Shown: positions 45,115-54,471, counted from the stretch's first letter. The stretch is 62,898 nt of DNA from an uncultured Lachnospiraceae bacterium (GCA_947632515.1 CANRPO010000020.1:1-62898); one strand, 5' to 3'. Numbers and translations are program-made. Notes: generated by a model from the letters alone, not told the origin.

Positions 45115-45954
45115 ATGGCACAGGTTGATGAAACCAACGGAACTTATCTGAAAAGTCTTTTTGACCCGCAGGTGGTGGGCGACCTCGTAACCGAGAAGCT
45201 GGTCCCCAACATCGTTTTCGCGCCCCTTGCGATTGTGGACTACTCCCTTCAGGGCCGCGCCGGGGACACCGTGACTCTTCCCGCCTTTGGCTACATAGGC
45301 GACGCCGAGGCTGTGGAGGAGGGCCACGACATCCCCATCACAAAGCTGGCTACGACCACCAAGGAGGTCAAAATCTCCAAAATCGGTCGTGCCGTGCAGA
45401 TCACCGATGAGGCCGTGCTGTCCGGCTACGGCGACCCCATCAATCAGGCGACTACTCAGCTTGCCACCGGCATTGCCTCCAAGGTGGACAACGACCTTCT
45501 GGGCGCGCTTGACAAGATTGACGGCGGTGCAAACGGGAAGAACCTCTTCGATATGTCCGGCAGCTTTGACCCGGACAAGATTCCCGAAGCCCTCGCGATG
45601 TTCGGTGAGGAAATCGAGGGCGACAAGGTGCTTCTTGTTGACCCCGCTACTTATGCCGCCCTTCTCAAGGTCAAGAGCTGGGTGCCGTCCTCCGACATTG
45701 CCGCCGGTATGCTTCTGCGCGGCTCCGTGGGCATGGCCTACGGCTGTCAGGTGCGCGTGACCGAGAGGCTGAAAGGCAAGGACGCGCTCTATATCGTGAA
45801 GCCCGGCGCTCTGGCCCTGTTCATGAAGCGGGACACCCTGGTAGAGACTGACAGGGACATTCTCAATCAGTCCACCGTCATTGCCGCCTCCAAGCTCTTT
45901 GCGCCGTACCTCTACAAGCCCTCCAACGCCATCAAGATAAAGTTGGGGGAATGA
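45115..45954 (+). CDS. Major capsid protein (N4-gp56 family)
   Basis: 279 residues behind AAAGGAGAG. QVVGDLVTEKLVPNIVFAPL, AGDTVTLPAFGYIGDAEAVE, KISKIGRAVQITDEAVLSGY, GKDALYIVKPGALALFMKRD. This is the HK97-fold N4-gp56-type capsid. Starts strictly at the conserved region; there is no long N-terminal delta domain, consistent with a separate scaffold upstream. Confidence 0.9.
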   Translation: MAQVDETNGTYLKSLFDPQVVGDLVTEKLVPNIVFAPLAIVDYSLQGRAGDTVTLPAFGYIGDAEAVEEGHDIPITKLATTTKEVKISKIGRAVQITDEAVLSGYGDPINQATTQLATGIASKVDNDLLGALDKIDGGANGKNLFDMSGSFDPDKIPEALAMFGEEIEGDKVLLVDPATYAALLKVKSWVPSSDIAAGMLLRGSVGMAYGCQVRVTERLKGKDALYIVKPGALALFMKRDTLVETDRDILNQSTVIAASKLFAPYLYKPSNAIKIKLGE

Positions 45955-46700
45955 GTGGGACGGTTCCAGCCCAGGAATCGTCCCCAAAAGACGCGGGCGG
46001 TAAGAAGGTATCTGAGTTTATCAGCGCCGACACGAGAATCATGAGCAGTGGCGTTGTGACAGGCACGTTGCACTACGTCACGGGCGTCACCTCTTTCCCC
46101 GAGGGGGAACAGGACGGACACTTTATCCCCGTGACGCTGGACAGCAAGTACAAGGACCAGCCTATCACCGTGACAGGCAAGAAAACCAAGACCGCGACTG
46201 ACCTTGATTGGCTCCTGCGGGTTTCCGACGACAAAACGCCGTTTACCTTTGCCACCAATGAGACTGACGTTTTCTTGACGCTGAATTTTGACAACGCGAA
46301 TCTTGAGAAGGTCAGCATTGTCAGCGCCGAGGAGTCGGTTGGTTACGGCAAGACCGGCGGCGACCTCATGCGGAACGTATCTATCACATGGGACGGCACC
46401 ACCGGCACCGTCAAGGGTACGGCAAAGCACATCACCGGATGGGAGCAGCTGCCGTCTGACCCGCGCGACGGACATTTTATCGCCGTGAAGCTGGACAAGA
46501 CGCTCATGGGCAAGAGATTTTCCTTCACTAAAGGCACGGATTGGGAGGGCGGAGAGGAATCCACCTCCGAGAGCGCCGGGGAGGACGAAATGCTCTGGGT
46601 GCTCCGTCTGGACAAGAATAACAAGTTTACATTTAAGTCCGACAGCGAAATCGTGGCGCGGCTTGACTGCTCTGGCGTGACGTTGGAAGGAGGCGACTGA
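45951..46700 (+). CDS. Head decoration-type protein with duplicated domain
   Basis: 249 residues with two similar beta-rich units: about 37-120 (GTLHYVTGVTSFPEGEQDGH) and about 148-240 (GTAKHITGWEQLPSDPRDGH), each with DGHFIxVxLD and a LRVSDD/LRLDKN strand. The start overlaps the capsid stop. Position and fold suggest a capsid decoration or stabilising protein; inferred. Confidence 0.65.
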   Translation: MSGTVPAQESSPKDAGGKKVSEFISADTRIMSSGVVTGTLHYVTGVTSFPEGEQDGHFIPVTLDSKYKDQPITVTGKKTKTATDLDWLLRVSDDKTPFTFATNETDVFLTLNFDNANLEKVSIVSAEESVGYGKTGGDLMRNVSITWDGTTGTVKGTAKHITGWEQLPSDPRDGHFIAVKLDKTLMGKRFSFTKGTDWEGGEESTSESAGEDEMLWVLRLDKNNKFTFKSDSEIVARLDCSGVTLEGGD

Positions 46701-46702
46701 CC

Positions 46703-46885
46703 ATGATGCTTCACAGACATTTTGAGGAGGACAAGACCCGCCAGGGAGCCAACATGACCCGTATGGCGGACGTGACCCCCTCCCCTTCCACCTCCACTGA
46801 CCCCACCGACCCCACGTATGTGCCGGTGGACGGGGCGGAGACGGAGACACCGAAGAAGGCCGGGAGGCCGAAGAAAAGCAACTGA
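46703..46885 (+). CDS. Small low-complexity protein
   Basis: 60 residues; Pro/Thr/Ser/Asp-rich middle (TPSPSTSTDPTDPTYVPVDG) and a basic AT-hook-like end KKAGRPKKSN. Between capsid and connector genes, where many phages keep such a peptide. GGCGACTG precedes ATG. Confidence 0.55.
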   Translation: MMLHRHFEEDKTRQGANMTRMADVTPSPSTSTDPTDPTYVPVDGAETETPKKAGRPKKSN

Positions 46886-46905
46886 GGAAAGAGAGGCGAC
46901 CCTGA

Positions 46906-47211
46906 GTGACACAGCTTGAAAGGCTCAAAAAGCGGATACCAGATGAGCCGGACGACGGCGTTCTGGAGGACGTTTTGGAGAGCGCGAAAAACATCATTTT
47001 GGGCCACCGCTACCCCTTCGACGAGTGGCCCGAGGACGTGGAGCCCCGGTATCAGGATTTGCAAATCAGGATTGCGGTGGATATGTACAACCGCATTGGG
47101 GCCGAGGGACAGATTGCCCACTCCGAGAACGGCATCAGCCGGTCCTGGGGTGAGGAATGGGTTTCCGGGCAGCTCTTACGGGAAATTGTGCCATATGCGG
47201 GGGTACTGTAA
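46906..47211 (+). CDS. Head-tail connector (gp15/gp6-like)
   Basis: 101 residues from GTG 46906. LERLKKRIPDEPDDGVLEDV, YQDLQIRIAVDMYNRIGAEG, SENGISRSWGEEWVSGQLLR: the all-helical DNA-completion connector that extends the portal channel. Family call from pattern and order. Confidence 0.8.
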   Translation: MTQLERLKKRIPDEPDDGVLEDVLESAKNIILGHRYPFDEWPEDVEPRYQDLQIRIAVDMYNRIGAEGQIAHSENGISRSWGEEWVSGQLLREIVPYAGVL

Positions 47212-47535
47212 ATGACTGTCAATGTGCTGGGGACGGAGTACACCTTAGCTTTGGGACGTGATGGGTTGAGAGAGGACGCCGATGGGATATGCGACGACTC
47301 TGTAAAACTCATCCATGTGGACGATTATCAGGACCGAGGCAGTGACCCCGCAGACAAGAAAGACCTCGACGCACAGATGCGTAAAAACATCCGCCACGAA
47401 ATCGTCCATGCGTTCTTGTATGAAAGCGGCCTTGGCGAGGACAGCGATTGGGCCACAAACGAGGAAATCGTTGACTGGATAGCCAGACAAGGGCCGAAAA
47501 TCTACAAGGCGTGGCAGGAGGTGAACGCGATATGA
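47212..47535 (+). CDS. HExxH metallopeptidase-like protein
   Basis: 107 residues. RHEIVHAFLYESGLG holds a zinc-protease HExxH motif (HEIVH). The remainder (VLGTEYTLALGRDGLREDAD, EIVDWIARQGPKIYKAWQEV) matches small phage metallopeptidase-like proteins. It interrupts the connector genes, so it may be an inserted accessory. Substrate unknown. Confidence 0.65.
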   Translation: MTVNVLGTEYTLALGRDGLREDADGICDDSVKLIHVDDYQDRGSDPADKKDLDAQMRKNIRHEIVHAFLYESGLGEDSDWATNEEIVDWIARQGPKIYKAWQEVNAI

Positions 47536-47807
47536 CAGGCAAAGTGCTAATCAAAGGCAAAAGCCCTATTGGTACGCGGATATTCATTGACGGCCATGAA
47601 ATTGACCGAGTGAGGGCGTTTAGCTGTTCTCAAAGCGTGGACGAGGTGATGACGCTGACTTTGGAAATCGTTCCGTTGGAGATTGAGATCGAGGGCGACA
47701 ACGTGGAAGTCACAAATCTCAAAGACAAATTCCGCGTGTGCCGCAGGGCGGTTCTTGACGAAAGCGGACAGCCGACAGGGGAGTTTGTGGAAAAATGCGG
47801 AGCTTGA
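47532..47807 (+). CDS. Small beta-rich protein, unknown
   Basis: 91 residues overlapping the previous stop. GKVLIKGKSPIGTRIFIDGH, VDEVMTLTLEIVPLEIEIEG. No recognised family; between connector genes. Confidence 0.55.
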   Translation: MTGKVLIKGKSPIGTRIFIDGHEIDRVRAFSCSQSVDEVMTLTLEIVPLEIEIEGDNVEVTNLKDKFRVCRRAVLDESGQPTGEFVEKCGA

Positions 47808-48226
47808 AGTTGAATCAACAGCCCGTATTTTACCGCCTCTACGAGGGGCTGGAGGAAATCTACCAAAATGGATACCCGACGGGGAACTTTATCCCCAAGT
47901 ACAGCGAGCTTAAATCCGCCATGCTGTGTGTGTCGCCGAATAAGGGGACTTCCGAGACGGAGCAGTTTGGGTCTATCGAGAGCTACGACAGGACAATCAC
48001 GACGGCGGACACGTCGCTGGACATCGACGAGGACACCGTTTTGTGGGTGGACGGGCAGGATACCGCGGGTCCATGGAACTACATCGTCAAGGAAGTCAGC
48101 CGGTGGAAGAACTCATTGCAGTACGCCATTGCAAAGGTGGACGTTACGGAGGCGGCAAAGACTATCAAACAGATAGCCGACGCCCATGCTGCGGAAACTG
48201 CGGAGGCGAACGGAGCAGATGGCTAA
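47795..48226 (+). CDS. Head-closure / stopper-like protein
   Basis: 143 residues. YRLYEGLEEIYQNGYPTGNF, FGSIESYDRTITTADTSLDI, WVDGQDTAGPWNYIVKEVSR, SLQYAIAKVDV: beta-barrel of SPP1 gp16-like closure proteins, at the right place after gp15-like. The Ala-rich helical C-terminus (AKTIKQIADAHAAETAEANG) is extra. Confidence 0.7.
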   Translation: MRSLKLNQQPVFYRLYEGLEEIYQNGYPTGNFIPKYSELKSAMLCVSPNKGTSETEQFGSIESYDRTITTADTSLDIDEDTVLWVDGQDTAGPWNYIVKEVSRWKNSLQYAIAKVDVTEAAKTIKQIADAHAAETAEANGADG

Positions 48227-48770
48227 GAAGACAATAACCATTAACGTCTTCGACCCGGCCTCCATAAAGCGGGCCATTGCGGAGCTTGAGGCGTACAAGA
48301 AGACGCTTGAGGACGCCGGGATGGAGATTGCGCGGAGGCTGGGGCAGATTGGGTATGACGTGGCCTTTTCCGTCATGTCCGGGCACGTCTTCTCCGGCGA
48401 GACTTCTGAGAGCCTTGCGGTGACGGAGCGGGACGACGGCGTTGTGGTGCTGTCGGCGCAGTCACAGGCGCTGTTGTTCTTCGAGTTCGGCGCTGGGGTG
48501 AAGTACGGCGCGGGACACCCGTGGGACGATGACACGGGCTATGGGCCGGGTACATACCCCGGTAACGGGCACTGGGATGACCCGGAGGGCTGGTGGTTCC
48601 CAACCGACGACCCACGGCTCATTATCCGCACAAGCAAGGACGAAAACGGCAATGAGCAAGGGTGGGGACATTCCTACGGAAACAGGCCCTATATGCCCTT
48701 TTACAAGGCGGACAAGGCCATGAAAGAGGCGCTTATCAAGACGGCGGAGGAGGTGCTGAGCGGCAAGTGA
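48219..48770 (+). CDS. HK97 gp10-like neck protein
   Basis: 183 residues. SIKRAIAELEAYKKTLEDAG, VTERDDGVVVLSAQSQALLF, FFEFGAGVKYGAGHP is the gp10-family core. An inserted Gly/Trp/Asp loop (NGHWDDPEGWWFPTDDPRLI) and RPYMPFYKADKAMKEALIKT follow. Forms part of the head-tail joint. Confidence 0.8.
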   Translation: MAKKTITINVFDPASIKRAIAELEAYKKTLEDAGMEIARRLGQIGYDVAFSVMSGHVFSGETSESLAVTERDDGVVVLSAQSQALLFFEFGAGVKYGAGHPWDDDTGYGPGTYPGNGHWDDPEGWWFPTDDPRLIIRTSKDENGNEQGWGHSYGNRPYMPFYKADKAMKEALIKTAEEVLSGK

Positions 48771-49192
48771 ACGACATTGAGACTATGGTTTTCGCGGGCG
48801 TCGCCCTGCCGCTCCGGGAGAAGTTTCCGGGCATTATGGTGTCCGGCGAGTACACCCCCTCCCCCGCCAGTTTCCCCGCCGTGACGGTGGCGGAGATTGA
48901 CAACTCCGTTGTGCGGCGGATGGCGACCGCCGGGAAGATTGAAAACGCCTCCATGCTCACCTATGAGGTGAACATCTACACAAACAGGTCCGGCTACAAG
49001 AAGCTGGACGCAAAGGAAATCATGCTGGCGGTGGACGAGTGCCTGTCCGGGATGGGCTTTGTGCGGACCATGTGCAACCCGGTCCCCAATTTGCAGGACA
49101 GCTCCATCTACCGCCTGACGGCCCGGTATGAGGGCTACGACTACCCCGAAATCAACGGGGACGATGTGAACCATCGTATCTATACAAACTAA
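48767..49192 (+). CDS. Tail terminator / completion protein
   Basis: 141 residues from GTG overlapping the previous gene. VFAGVALPLREKFPGIMVSG, SFPAVTVAEIDNSVVRRMAT, LTYEVNIYTNRSGYKKLDAK, YRLTARYEGYDYPE. Ring protein that caps the tail tube, by position and pattern. Confidence 0.75.
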   Translation: MNDIETMVFAGVALPLREKFPGIMVSGEYTPSPASFPAVTVAEIDNSVVRRMATAGKIENASMLTYEVNIYTNRSGYKKLDAKEIMLAVDECLSGMGFVRTMCNPVPNLQDSSIYRLTARYEGYDYPEINGDDVNHRIYTN

Positions 49193-49210
49193 AGAAAGGA
49201 TTGATTACCA

Positions 49211-49696
49211 ATGTCTGAGAGACTTTCCACCGCCGGGATGCTATTGGCGTACTGCGTTGAGACTTCCCCCGGAGAGCGGCCCACTGAGGGCTACACCAAA
49301 ATCCCGGAGATCAAGACCATGCCGTCCTTTAACCCCCAGCCCAACACCATCCAGTCCACCACGCTGGAGGAGACGGAGTACCACACCTACGTCAAGGGCC
49401 TCAAGGACCTGGGCGGCGCTCTGGACTACGGGGCGAATCTTACGGAGGACTTCATCACCGCCGTGGACACCATGGTAAAGGCTTACGACACGGGCGTAAA
49501 GGCCGGGAACGCCATGTGGTTCTGCGTGTTCCACCCGAAGCTCAAGAAGAGCCTCTTCTTCACCGGCGAGCCGTCCCCCGTCAGCTTCAACGAGGCGGAC
49601 GTGGACGCCATGGCGGAGACGACCCTGTACATAACCCCCAACAGCGCCCCCATTTGGGAGACCGCGCCTGCGGAGCTTGCTTCCGTGAAGGTATGA
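49211..49696 (+). CDS. Major tail tube protein
   Basis: 161 residues behind AAAGGATTGA. LSTAGMLLAYCVETSPGERP, IPEIKTMPSFNPQPNTIQST, YITPNSAPIWETAP: the Firmicutes siphovirus tube fold. High-level expression is expected. A strong hairpin pair follows the stop. Confidence 0.85.
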   Translation: MSERLSTAGMLLAYCVETSPGERPTEGYTKIPEIKTMPSFNPQPNTIQSTTLEETEYHTYVKGLKDLGGALDYGANLTEDFITAVDTMVKAYDTGVKAGNAMWFCVFHPKLKKSLFFTGEPSPVSFNEADVDAMAETTLYITPNSAPIWETAPAELASVKV

Positions 49697-49701
49697 GAAA
49701 T

Positions 49702-49761
49702 TGGGCCGATTACATATCGGCCCATACAAGAGGGCCGGAAGTGTCCGGCCCCGTTGTATGG
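49702..49761 (+). terminator. Tandem hairpins after tail tube gene
   Basis: GGGCCGAT/ATCGGCCC with a 5-nt loop, then ATACAA/TTGTAT outside GGCCGG/CCGGCC. No T-run, so likely a stabilising or attenuating structure that keeps tube mRNA abundant relative to the chaperone downstream. Confidence 0.55.
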
Positions 49762-49798
49762 GAAAACCCTACATTAAATATCAAGGAGGACAATTCAA

Positions 49799-50152
49799 AT
49801 GGACGAGAAGCTTAACCCTGTGTATATCACCGATAACGACGCTGGCGTCAAGTACACGCTGGACTTCAACCGGGAGAGCGTGCGGTTTGCCGAGCGGCAG
49901 GGGTTCAAAGTGGAGGAGGCGTCGGACTTCCCCCGGACATCCCTGGAGAACCTTTTCTTCTACGCTTTCAGGATGTATCACCCCACCGTGAGCCGGGAAA
50001 AGACCAACGCCCTGCTTGCCAAGATGGAGGGGCTGTCCGGCAAGCTCATTGAGAGGCTTGTTGGCCTTTACAATCAGGCACTGACGGCGAACCTCATCAA
50101 GGTGGGCGACGAGGACTACGAAAAAAACACGATGGTGACGGTGGAGCTGTAA
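49799..50152 (+). CDS. Tail assembly chaperone, first frame (gpG-like)
   Basis: 117 residues behind CAAGGAGG. NPVYITDNDAGVKYTLDFNR, ARRM-free helical core TSLENLFFYAFRMYHPTVSR, LSGKLIERLVGLYNQALTAN. It directly follows the tube gene and precedes the tape measure, the gpG place. A slippery site near its end feeds the next frame. Confidence 0.8.
   Translation: MDEKLNPVYITDNDAGVKYTLDFNRESVRFAERQGFKVEEASDFPRTSLENLFFYAFRMYHPTVSREKTNALLAKMEGLSGKLIERLVGLYNQALTANLIKVGDEDYEKNTMVTVEL
50122..50128 (+). promoter_or_regulatory. Slippery site for -1 frameshift
   Basis: The heptamer A AAA AAC is in the correct phase in codons Glu-Lys-Asn. A -1 slip gives an open frame from 50128 to the stop at 50556, with no stop codon before ATG 50203. 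This is the lambda gpG/gpGT arrangement. Confidence 0.75.
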
Positions 50153-50556
50153 AGTCTCCATCGTCCATCGGGGAGCTTTTTGAAGAGCAGTGTCCGCTCT
50201 TTATGTCCTTCGGGATGACGTGGGAGCAGTACTGGTACGGCGACGTGCGGATGACCCGGAGTTTCTATGAGGCGCACAGGCTCCGGAAAAAGGAGGAGAA
50301 CGAGAGGTTATGGCTTCAAGGGATGTACTTCTTCGACGGAATCAGCGCCGCGCTTGCCAATTTTGGCAATTCTCTCGCAGGCGCGAGGGGGAGACGAAGG
50401 GCGGAGTATTCAAAGAAGCCCTACGAAATATTCAAAGAGGAACCGCGCCCGGAGGCTCCGAAAGAGAAGGAGGACCGGGAGGAGCGGGAGCGGCTGAGAG
50501 CTGAGGTCTATATGAGGCAGATGTTCGAGGCCGGTAAGAATTGGGGCCGCAAGTGA
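50128..50556 (+). CDS. Tail assembly chaperone, T extension (frameshift product)
   Basis: 142 codons in the -1 frame, read as a fusion to the first chaperone; a separate start at ATG 50203 has no good ribosome site. GELFEEQCPLFMSFGMTWEQ, YWYGDVRMTRSFYEAHRL, then a charged helical end. In other phages the T part binds tube subunits and the tape measure, and the frameshift ratio is fixed. Confidence 0.75.
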   Translation, partial: HDGDGGAVKSPSSIGELFEEQCPLFMSFGMTWEQYWYGDVRMTRSFYEAHRLRKKEENERLWLQGMYFFDGISAALANFGNSLAGARGRRRAEYSKKPYEIFKEEPRPEAPKEKEDREERERLRAEVYMRQMFEAGKNWGRK

Positions 50557-50591
50557 TGACTGCGGCCCTTTCGCAAAAGAGGTGACGGGAC

Positions 50592-53500
50592 ATGGCTGAC
50601 GACGGAAACACCAAGGTTGGCGGGCTGGAAATTGAAATAACCGCAAGCTCCACAAAGGCGGCGTCGGCGCTCACAAAGCTGACCACCGCCTTAGAGAAGC
50701 TGTCTAACGTGAAGTTTGAGAGCAGTCAGCTCGAAAAACTTTCAGATAAGCTGTCTGCGCTGGGGAATGTAAAAATCTCCAAAAATCTCTCCACGAGGCT
50801 CACGGAGATAGGCCGGTCCATGGAGGGCATATCCGACGACGCGCTGGACAGGTTGGACCGGGCCACCGAGTCGCTGAAGAAGCTCTCAGGGGTAGATTTG
50901 CGGGGCGTGGGGAGCGCGATTCGGTCGGCAGGAGGAAAATCAAAGACAGAAGAAAGCCCGGCGGAGCGTACTGCCACAGAAGGGTTCAAGCTCATCGAAA
51001 AGCCGGAAATCATCAAACCCAGAATCGATACGCAAAGCGCGAACGGGGCTTTGGAGGCCCTGAAAGGGTTAATTGGCGAGGTAGACGACAGATTATCCGC
51101 CGCCTGGCAGAAAATAGAGGGCGCTGAGGCGCAGGTAAAAAGCCTGAAGGATCAGGGCCTTATCGACACGTCTCAGGCGGATGAGGCATACAAAAAGCTC
51201 AGTGAACTTGAGGACGTTCTTCAGAGCTTGAGCGTCACGGCTGAGAACAATAGGTTTTCCTTTAATGAGGAAGCAATTTTTCCACCCAATGCGGAGGAAG
51301 CGGTCCAATCTGTCAACGATCTCTTTGACGCCGCTGTTCGAGCCTCCGACGCGATAAGAGACACCCACGAGGAATTGGAAAGGCTTAAAGGCGGCGCATC
51401 AGCCGACCCTGGCTTTGCGGGAGGAAAGAGCCAGGATATATCCGACTTTGGCGAACGGATACGAATGGGTCTCAGCCGGGCGATGGCGGCGGCGAAGGCG
51501 CTTTTGAAAAAGCTCAAGCCCATCGGGGAGGCGCTGGCGGAAATCGGGAAGGTTGCGGCGGACAGTCTTGGCGGGAAGGTGCTGTCGGGGCTTAAATCCA
51601 TTGCCAAGGAGTTCGGGGCTTCCTTTACGAGGCCCATTAAGAACGCCATTTCGCTTTTCAGTAAGTGGAAGAGCGCCATTGGGCGTATTGCGTTTTACCG
51701 GGTCGTGCGGGGGGCTATCAAGACCGTTACGGACGGGTTCAAGACTGGCATACAGGACCTTTACCAATACAGTCTGCTGGTCAATACGGAGTTTGCGCCC
51801 GCTATGGACAAGCTGGCTACCGCGTCGCTGTACCTTAAAAACTCCCTCGGCGCTATGGCGGCCCCGTTAATTCAGGCTATCGCTCCGGCGGTGGACATAC
51901 TTGTGGACAAGTTTGTGGCGCTCGTGAACGTCATCGGAAAATCCATGGCGGCGTTGACGGGAAAGACCGTGTATTCACAGGCGAAGAAATACGCCACGGA
52001 GTACGCGGACGCGGCTGAGGATGCCTCACAGGCTACAAAGAAGTTCCTTTTGGGAATCGACGAACTCAACATTTTTGACCCGACGTCAGGCTCCGGCGGA
52101 AAGACGGCCGAGGACTACGGCTCCATGTTTGAAGAAGTCGAAGTCCCCAATGAGTACAAGGACTGGGCCAAGGAAATCCGGGACGCCATTGAGAACGGGG
52201 ATTGGTACGGCGCCGGGGCGGCGCTGGCTGAAAAGCTTAACGAGCTTATTGAGAACGCAAGCTTTGAGGACTGGGGGGAATCGCTCGGAAGGAAAATCCA
52301 AAGCGGCATCGAGGCGGCCCTTGGATTTATGCGGACCACTGACTGGGGCGGACTTGGAGCGAGGCTTGCGGACTTCCTGAACGGAATCTTTGAGAGCGTC
52401 AACGCGAACGACCTTGGAGTGCTTATTGCCTCCAAAATTCGGTCTGCCGTAGATTTCGCCTATGGGTTCATCACCAACTTCAAGTGGGACGAGTTTGGAG
52501 AGTGGCTCGGGAACCTCGTCAACGGATGGTTTGACGGAATTGATTGGGCTAAGCTTGGCAAGACCATCGGAGAGGGCATTAAGGGTATTTTGCGCACCGT
52601 CACGAAATTCTTGAAAACGGTTGACTGGAAAAAGGTCGGGCGGGACATTGCGACCATGCTCAATAACATTGACTGGACAGGCATATTTGCCGGTCTATGG
52701 GACGCCGCGAAATCTGCCGGCAAAGCCGTTATCGACGTCTTCACGGGGATAGACGACAACGTAGACGGCGTAGCTGAGGTGCTATGGGACATAGCAAAGG
52801 CATTGGCGGCGTGGAAAATCAGCAACAGTGTTTTGGGCTGGTTTGACAAGGTTTCCGGCGGTAAATTCAGCAAGGAGTTGGAGAGCATAGGGTCCAGCAT
52901 CGGGAAGCTCACCACGGGGCTTACGCTGACCATCACGGGCCTCACGATAGAGTCCTCTGGCATCCGGGACATTGTGATGAACGGTCCGGATTTGCAAAAC
53001 GTCATCAAGACGGCTCTCGGGTCTGCTTTGGGGGTTGTTGGCGGAAAACTCACTATGACTGCGCTTGGAGCAAGCGGCCCAGCTGGGTGGGCTGTTGGTG
53101 CAGTCCTTGCGCTGACAGTGGGCATTGCTACAGCCATTAAGGCAGCCTCCGACAAAGAGCGGTTGGAGTACGAAAACTCTGATTATTATAAGCACCTTCA
53201 AGAAATTATTAAAAAGGCGCAGGAGAGCATCGAGGTATCGAAAGAGGTACGAATAAGAATTGAGGCAAGGGCCGAAGAAAACTACGAGCAAGCCGGAAAG
53301 GATATCGAGGCCATTCTTCCGATGCTGGAGAAGATCTTTGATCTCAGTGACATTGAGGTCAAGACCTCAGACCAGCTGGCGGAGCTGCAGGGGTATGTGG
53401 ACACGGTGAACGGGCTCAACATCCCGGACCTGCATCTGGACCTCGACCCGGACGGGCACATCAAGCAGACGCGGGATGACATCGAGGCCATCACCCAGAA

Positions 53501-54458
53501 CCTCATTCAACAGGCGAAGCTTACGGCGGTGCAAGATTTGCTGGTACAGGCGTACAAAGATTTGTATGACTTCCAGCAAAATACAGACTTTGATGCTTTG
53601 AATGATGCTTTGGAGGACGCAAAAAACACAACCGCTGAGCAAAGAGAAGAAGTTGAGAAACTTGATAAGGCCCTTCAAACTTATAATGAGAATTTAAGTA
53701 AAGGCTATGGATTCGCAAATGGCGTAGCTCGAAATGCCGCTTTCCCGCAACAAGAGGAATGGGAGGCCGCAAAACGCGCTCTTGAGGATGCCGAAAAGGC
53801 TCAAAGAACGGCGCAAGAAGCTGTGGATAAGGCGTCTGAGTCCTACAATGCTTTAAAGAATGAAATTTCAGGGTACGAGTCTGCGCTTGTAGATTTGAAT
53901 ACCACAGTGAGTGAAGTTACGGAACCAATTTCTTCTACTATAACAAGCGCGATGAGCGGCGCAGGCTTTACAAGCGGTACGGAGTTTGGCGAACAGTTAA
54001 AGTCCGGAATTATGCAAGCAACTTCCTCGCTTCCGGACGACATTTCAAAGAACCTAAAATTTACGGCATCTTTAAGCGTGGATGCAAACACGAAAAATCT
54101 GAGCCTGAATTCAAAGCCACACTACGCTCAGGCTTACGCTCAGGCTTACGCTTCCGGCGGATTCCCAACGGAAGGTGACCTATTCTACGCCAACGAGGCC
54201 GGGCCGGAGCTTGTCGGCACCATCGGTGGGAGAACGGCGGTGGCGAATAACGGCCAGATCGTGCAGGGCATCTCCGAGGGCGTGGAAGAGGCGAACATAA
54301 GCGTTGTCAACGCTGTCATGGCAATCGGCTCCATGATTGTCAAGGCGATTGAGGACAAGGACGGCAACCTCTACGTGGATGGAATATCCATGGCGCGGCA
54401 GATGAACTCTTACAGCAGTCAGGTCTCCAACGAGGCTGGAAACTCACTTATAAGCTAA
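50592..54458 (+). CDS. Tape measure protein
   Basis: 1288 residues, the largest protein here; a rough siphovirus rule of thumb implies a tail near 190 nm. N-terminal coiled coils (KLTTALEKLSNVKFESSQLE), hydrophobic helices around 390-440, the GIDELNIFDP motif typical of clostridial tape measures, then repeated units around ENASFEDWGESLGRKIQSG, TTDWGGLGARLADFLNG, IDWAKLGKTIGEGIKGI, VDWKKVGRDIATMLNN, and a Gly/Ala membrane-active patch near 820-860. The C-terminal part is coiled coil. It sets tail length and helps DNA entry. Confidence 0.92.
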   Translation: MADDGNTKVGGLEIEITASSTKAASALTKLTTALEKLSNVKFESSQLEKLSDKLSALGNVKISKNLSTRLTEIGRSMEGISDDALDRLDRATESLKKLSGVDLRGVGSAIRSAGGKSKTEESPAERTATEGFKLIEKPEIIKPRIDTQSANGALEALKGLIGEVDDRLSAAWQKIEGAEAQVKSLKDQGLIDTSQADEAYKKLSELEDVLQSLSVTAENNRFSFNEEAIFPPNAEEAVQSVNDLFDAAVRASDAIRDTHEELERLKGGASADPGFAGGKSQDISDFGERIRMGLSRAMAAAKALLKKLKPIGEALAEIGKVAADSLGGKVLSGLKSIAKEFGASFTRPIKNAISLFSKWKSAIGRIAFYRVVRGAIKTVTDGFKTGIQDLYQYSLLVNTEFAPAMDKLATASLYLKNSLGAMAAPLIQAIAPAVDILVDKFVALVNVIGKSMAALTGKTVYSQAKKYATEYADAAEDASQATKKFLLGIDELNIFDPTSGSGGKTAEDYGSMFEEVEVPNEYKDWAKEIRDAIENGDWYGAGAALAEKLNELIENASFEDWGESLGRKIQSGIEAALGFMRTTDWGGLGARLADFLNGIFESVNANDLGVLIASKIRSAVDFAYGFITNFKWDEFGEWLGNLVNGWFDGIDWAKLGKTIGEGIKGILRTVTKFLKTVDWKKVGRDIATMLNNIDWTGIFAGLWDAAKSAGKAVIDVFTGIDDNVDGVAEVLWDIAKALAAWKISNSVLGWFDKVSGGKFSKELESIGSSIGKLTTGLTLTITGLTIESSGIRDIVMNGPDLQNVIKTALGSALGVVGGKLTMTALGASGPAGWAVGAVLALTVGIATAIKAASDKERLEYENSDYYKHLQEIIKKAQESIEVSKEVRIRIEARAEENYEQAGKDIEAILPMLEKIFDLSDIEVKTSDQLAELQGYVDTVNGLNIPDLHLDLDPDGHIKQTRDDIEAITQNLIQQAKLTAVQDLLVQAYKDLYDFQQNTDFDALNDALEDAKNTTAEQREEVEKLDKALQTYNENLSKGYGFANGVARNAAFPQQEEWEAAKRALEDAEKAQRTAQEAVDKASESYNALKNEISGYESALVDLNTTVSEVTEPISSTITSAMSGAGFTSGTEFGEQLKSGIMQATSSLPDDISKNLKFTASLSVDANTKNLSLNSKPHYAQAYAQAYASGGFPTEGDLFYANEAGPELVGTIGGRTAVANNGQIVQGISEGVEEANISVVNAVMAIGSMIVKAIEDKDGNLYVDGISMARQMNSYSSQVSNEAGNSLIS

Positions 54459-54471
54459 AGGGGGCATTATC

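Noticed and set aside
52460..53155. Long antisense ORFs (for example inside the tape measure, 55095-55670 and 58985-59701)
   Set aside because: They mirror codon structure of strong sense genes and lack ribosome sites.
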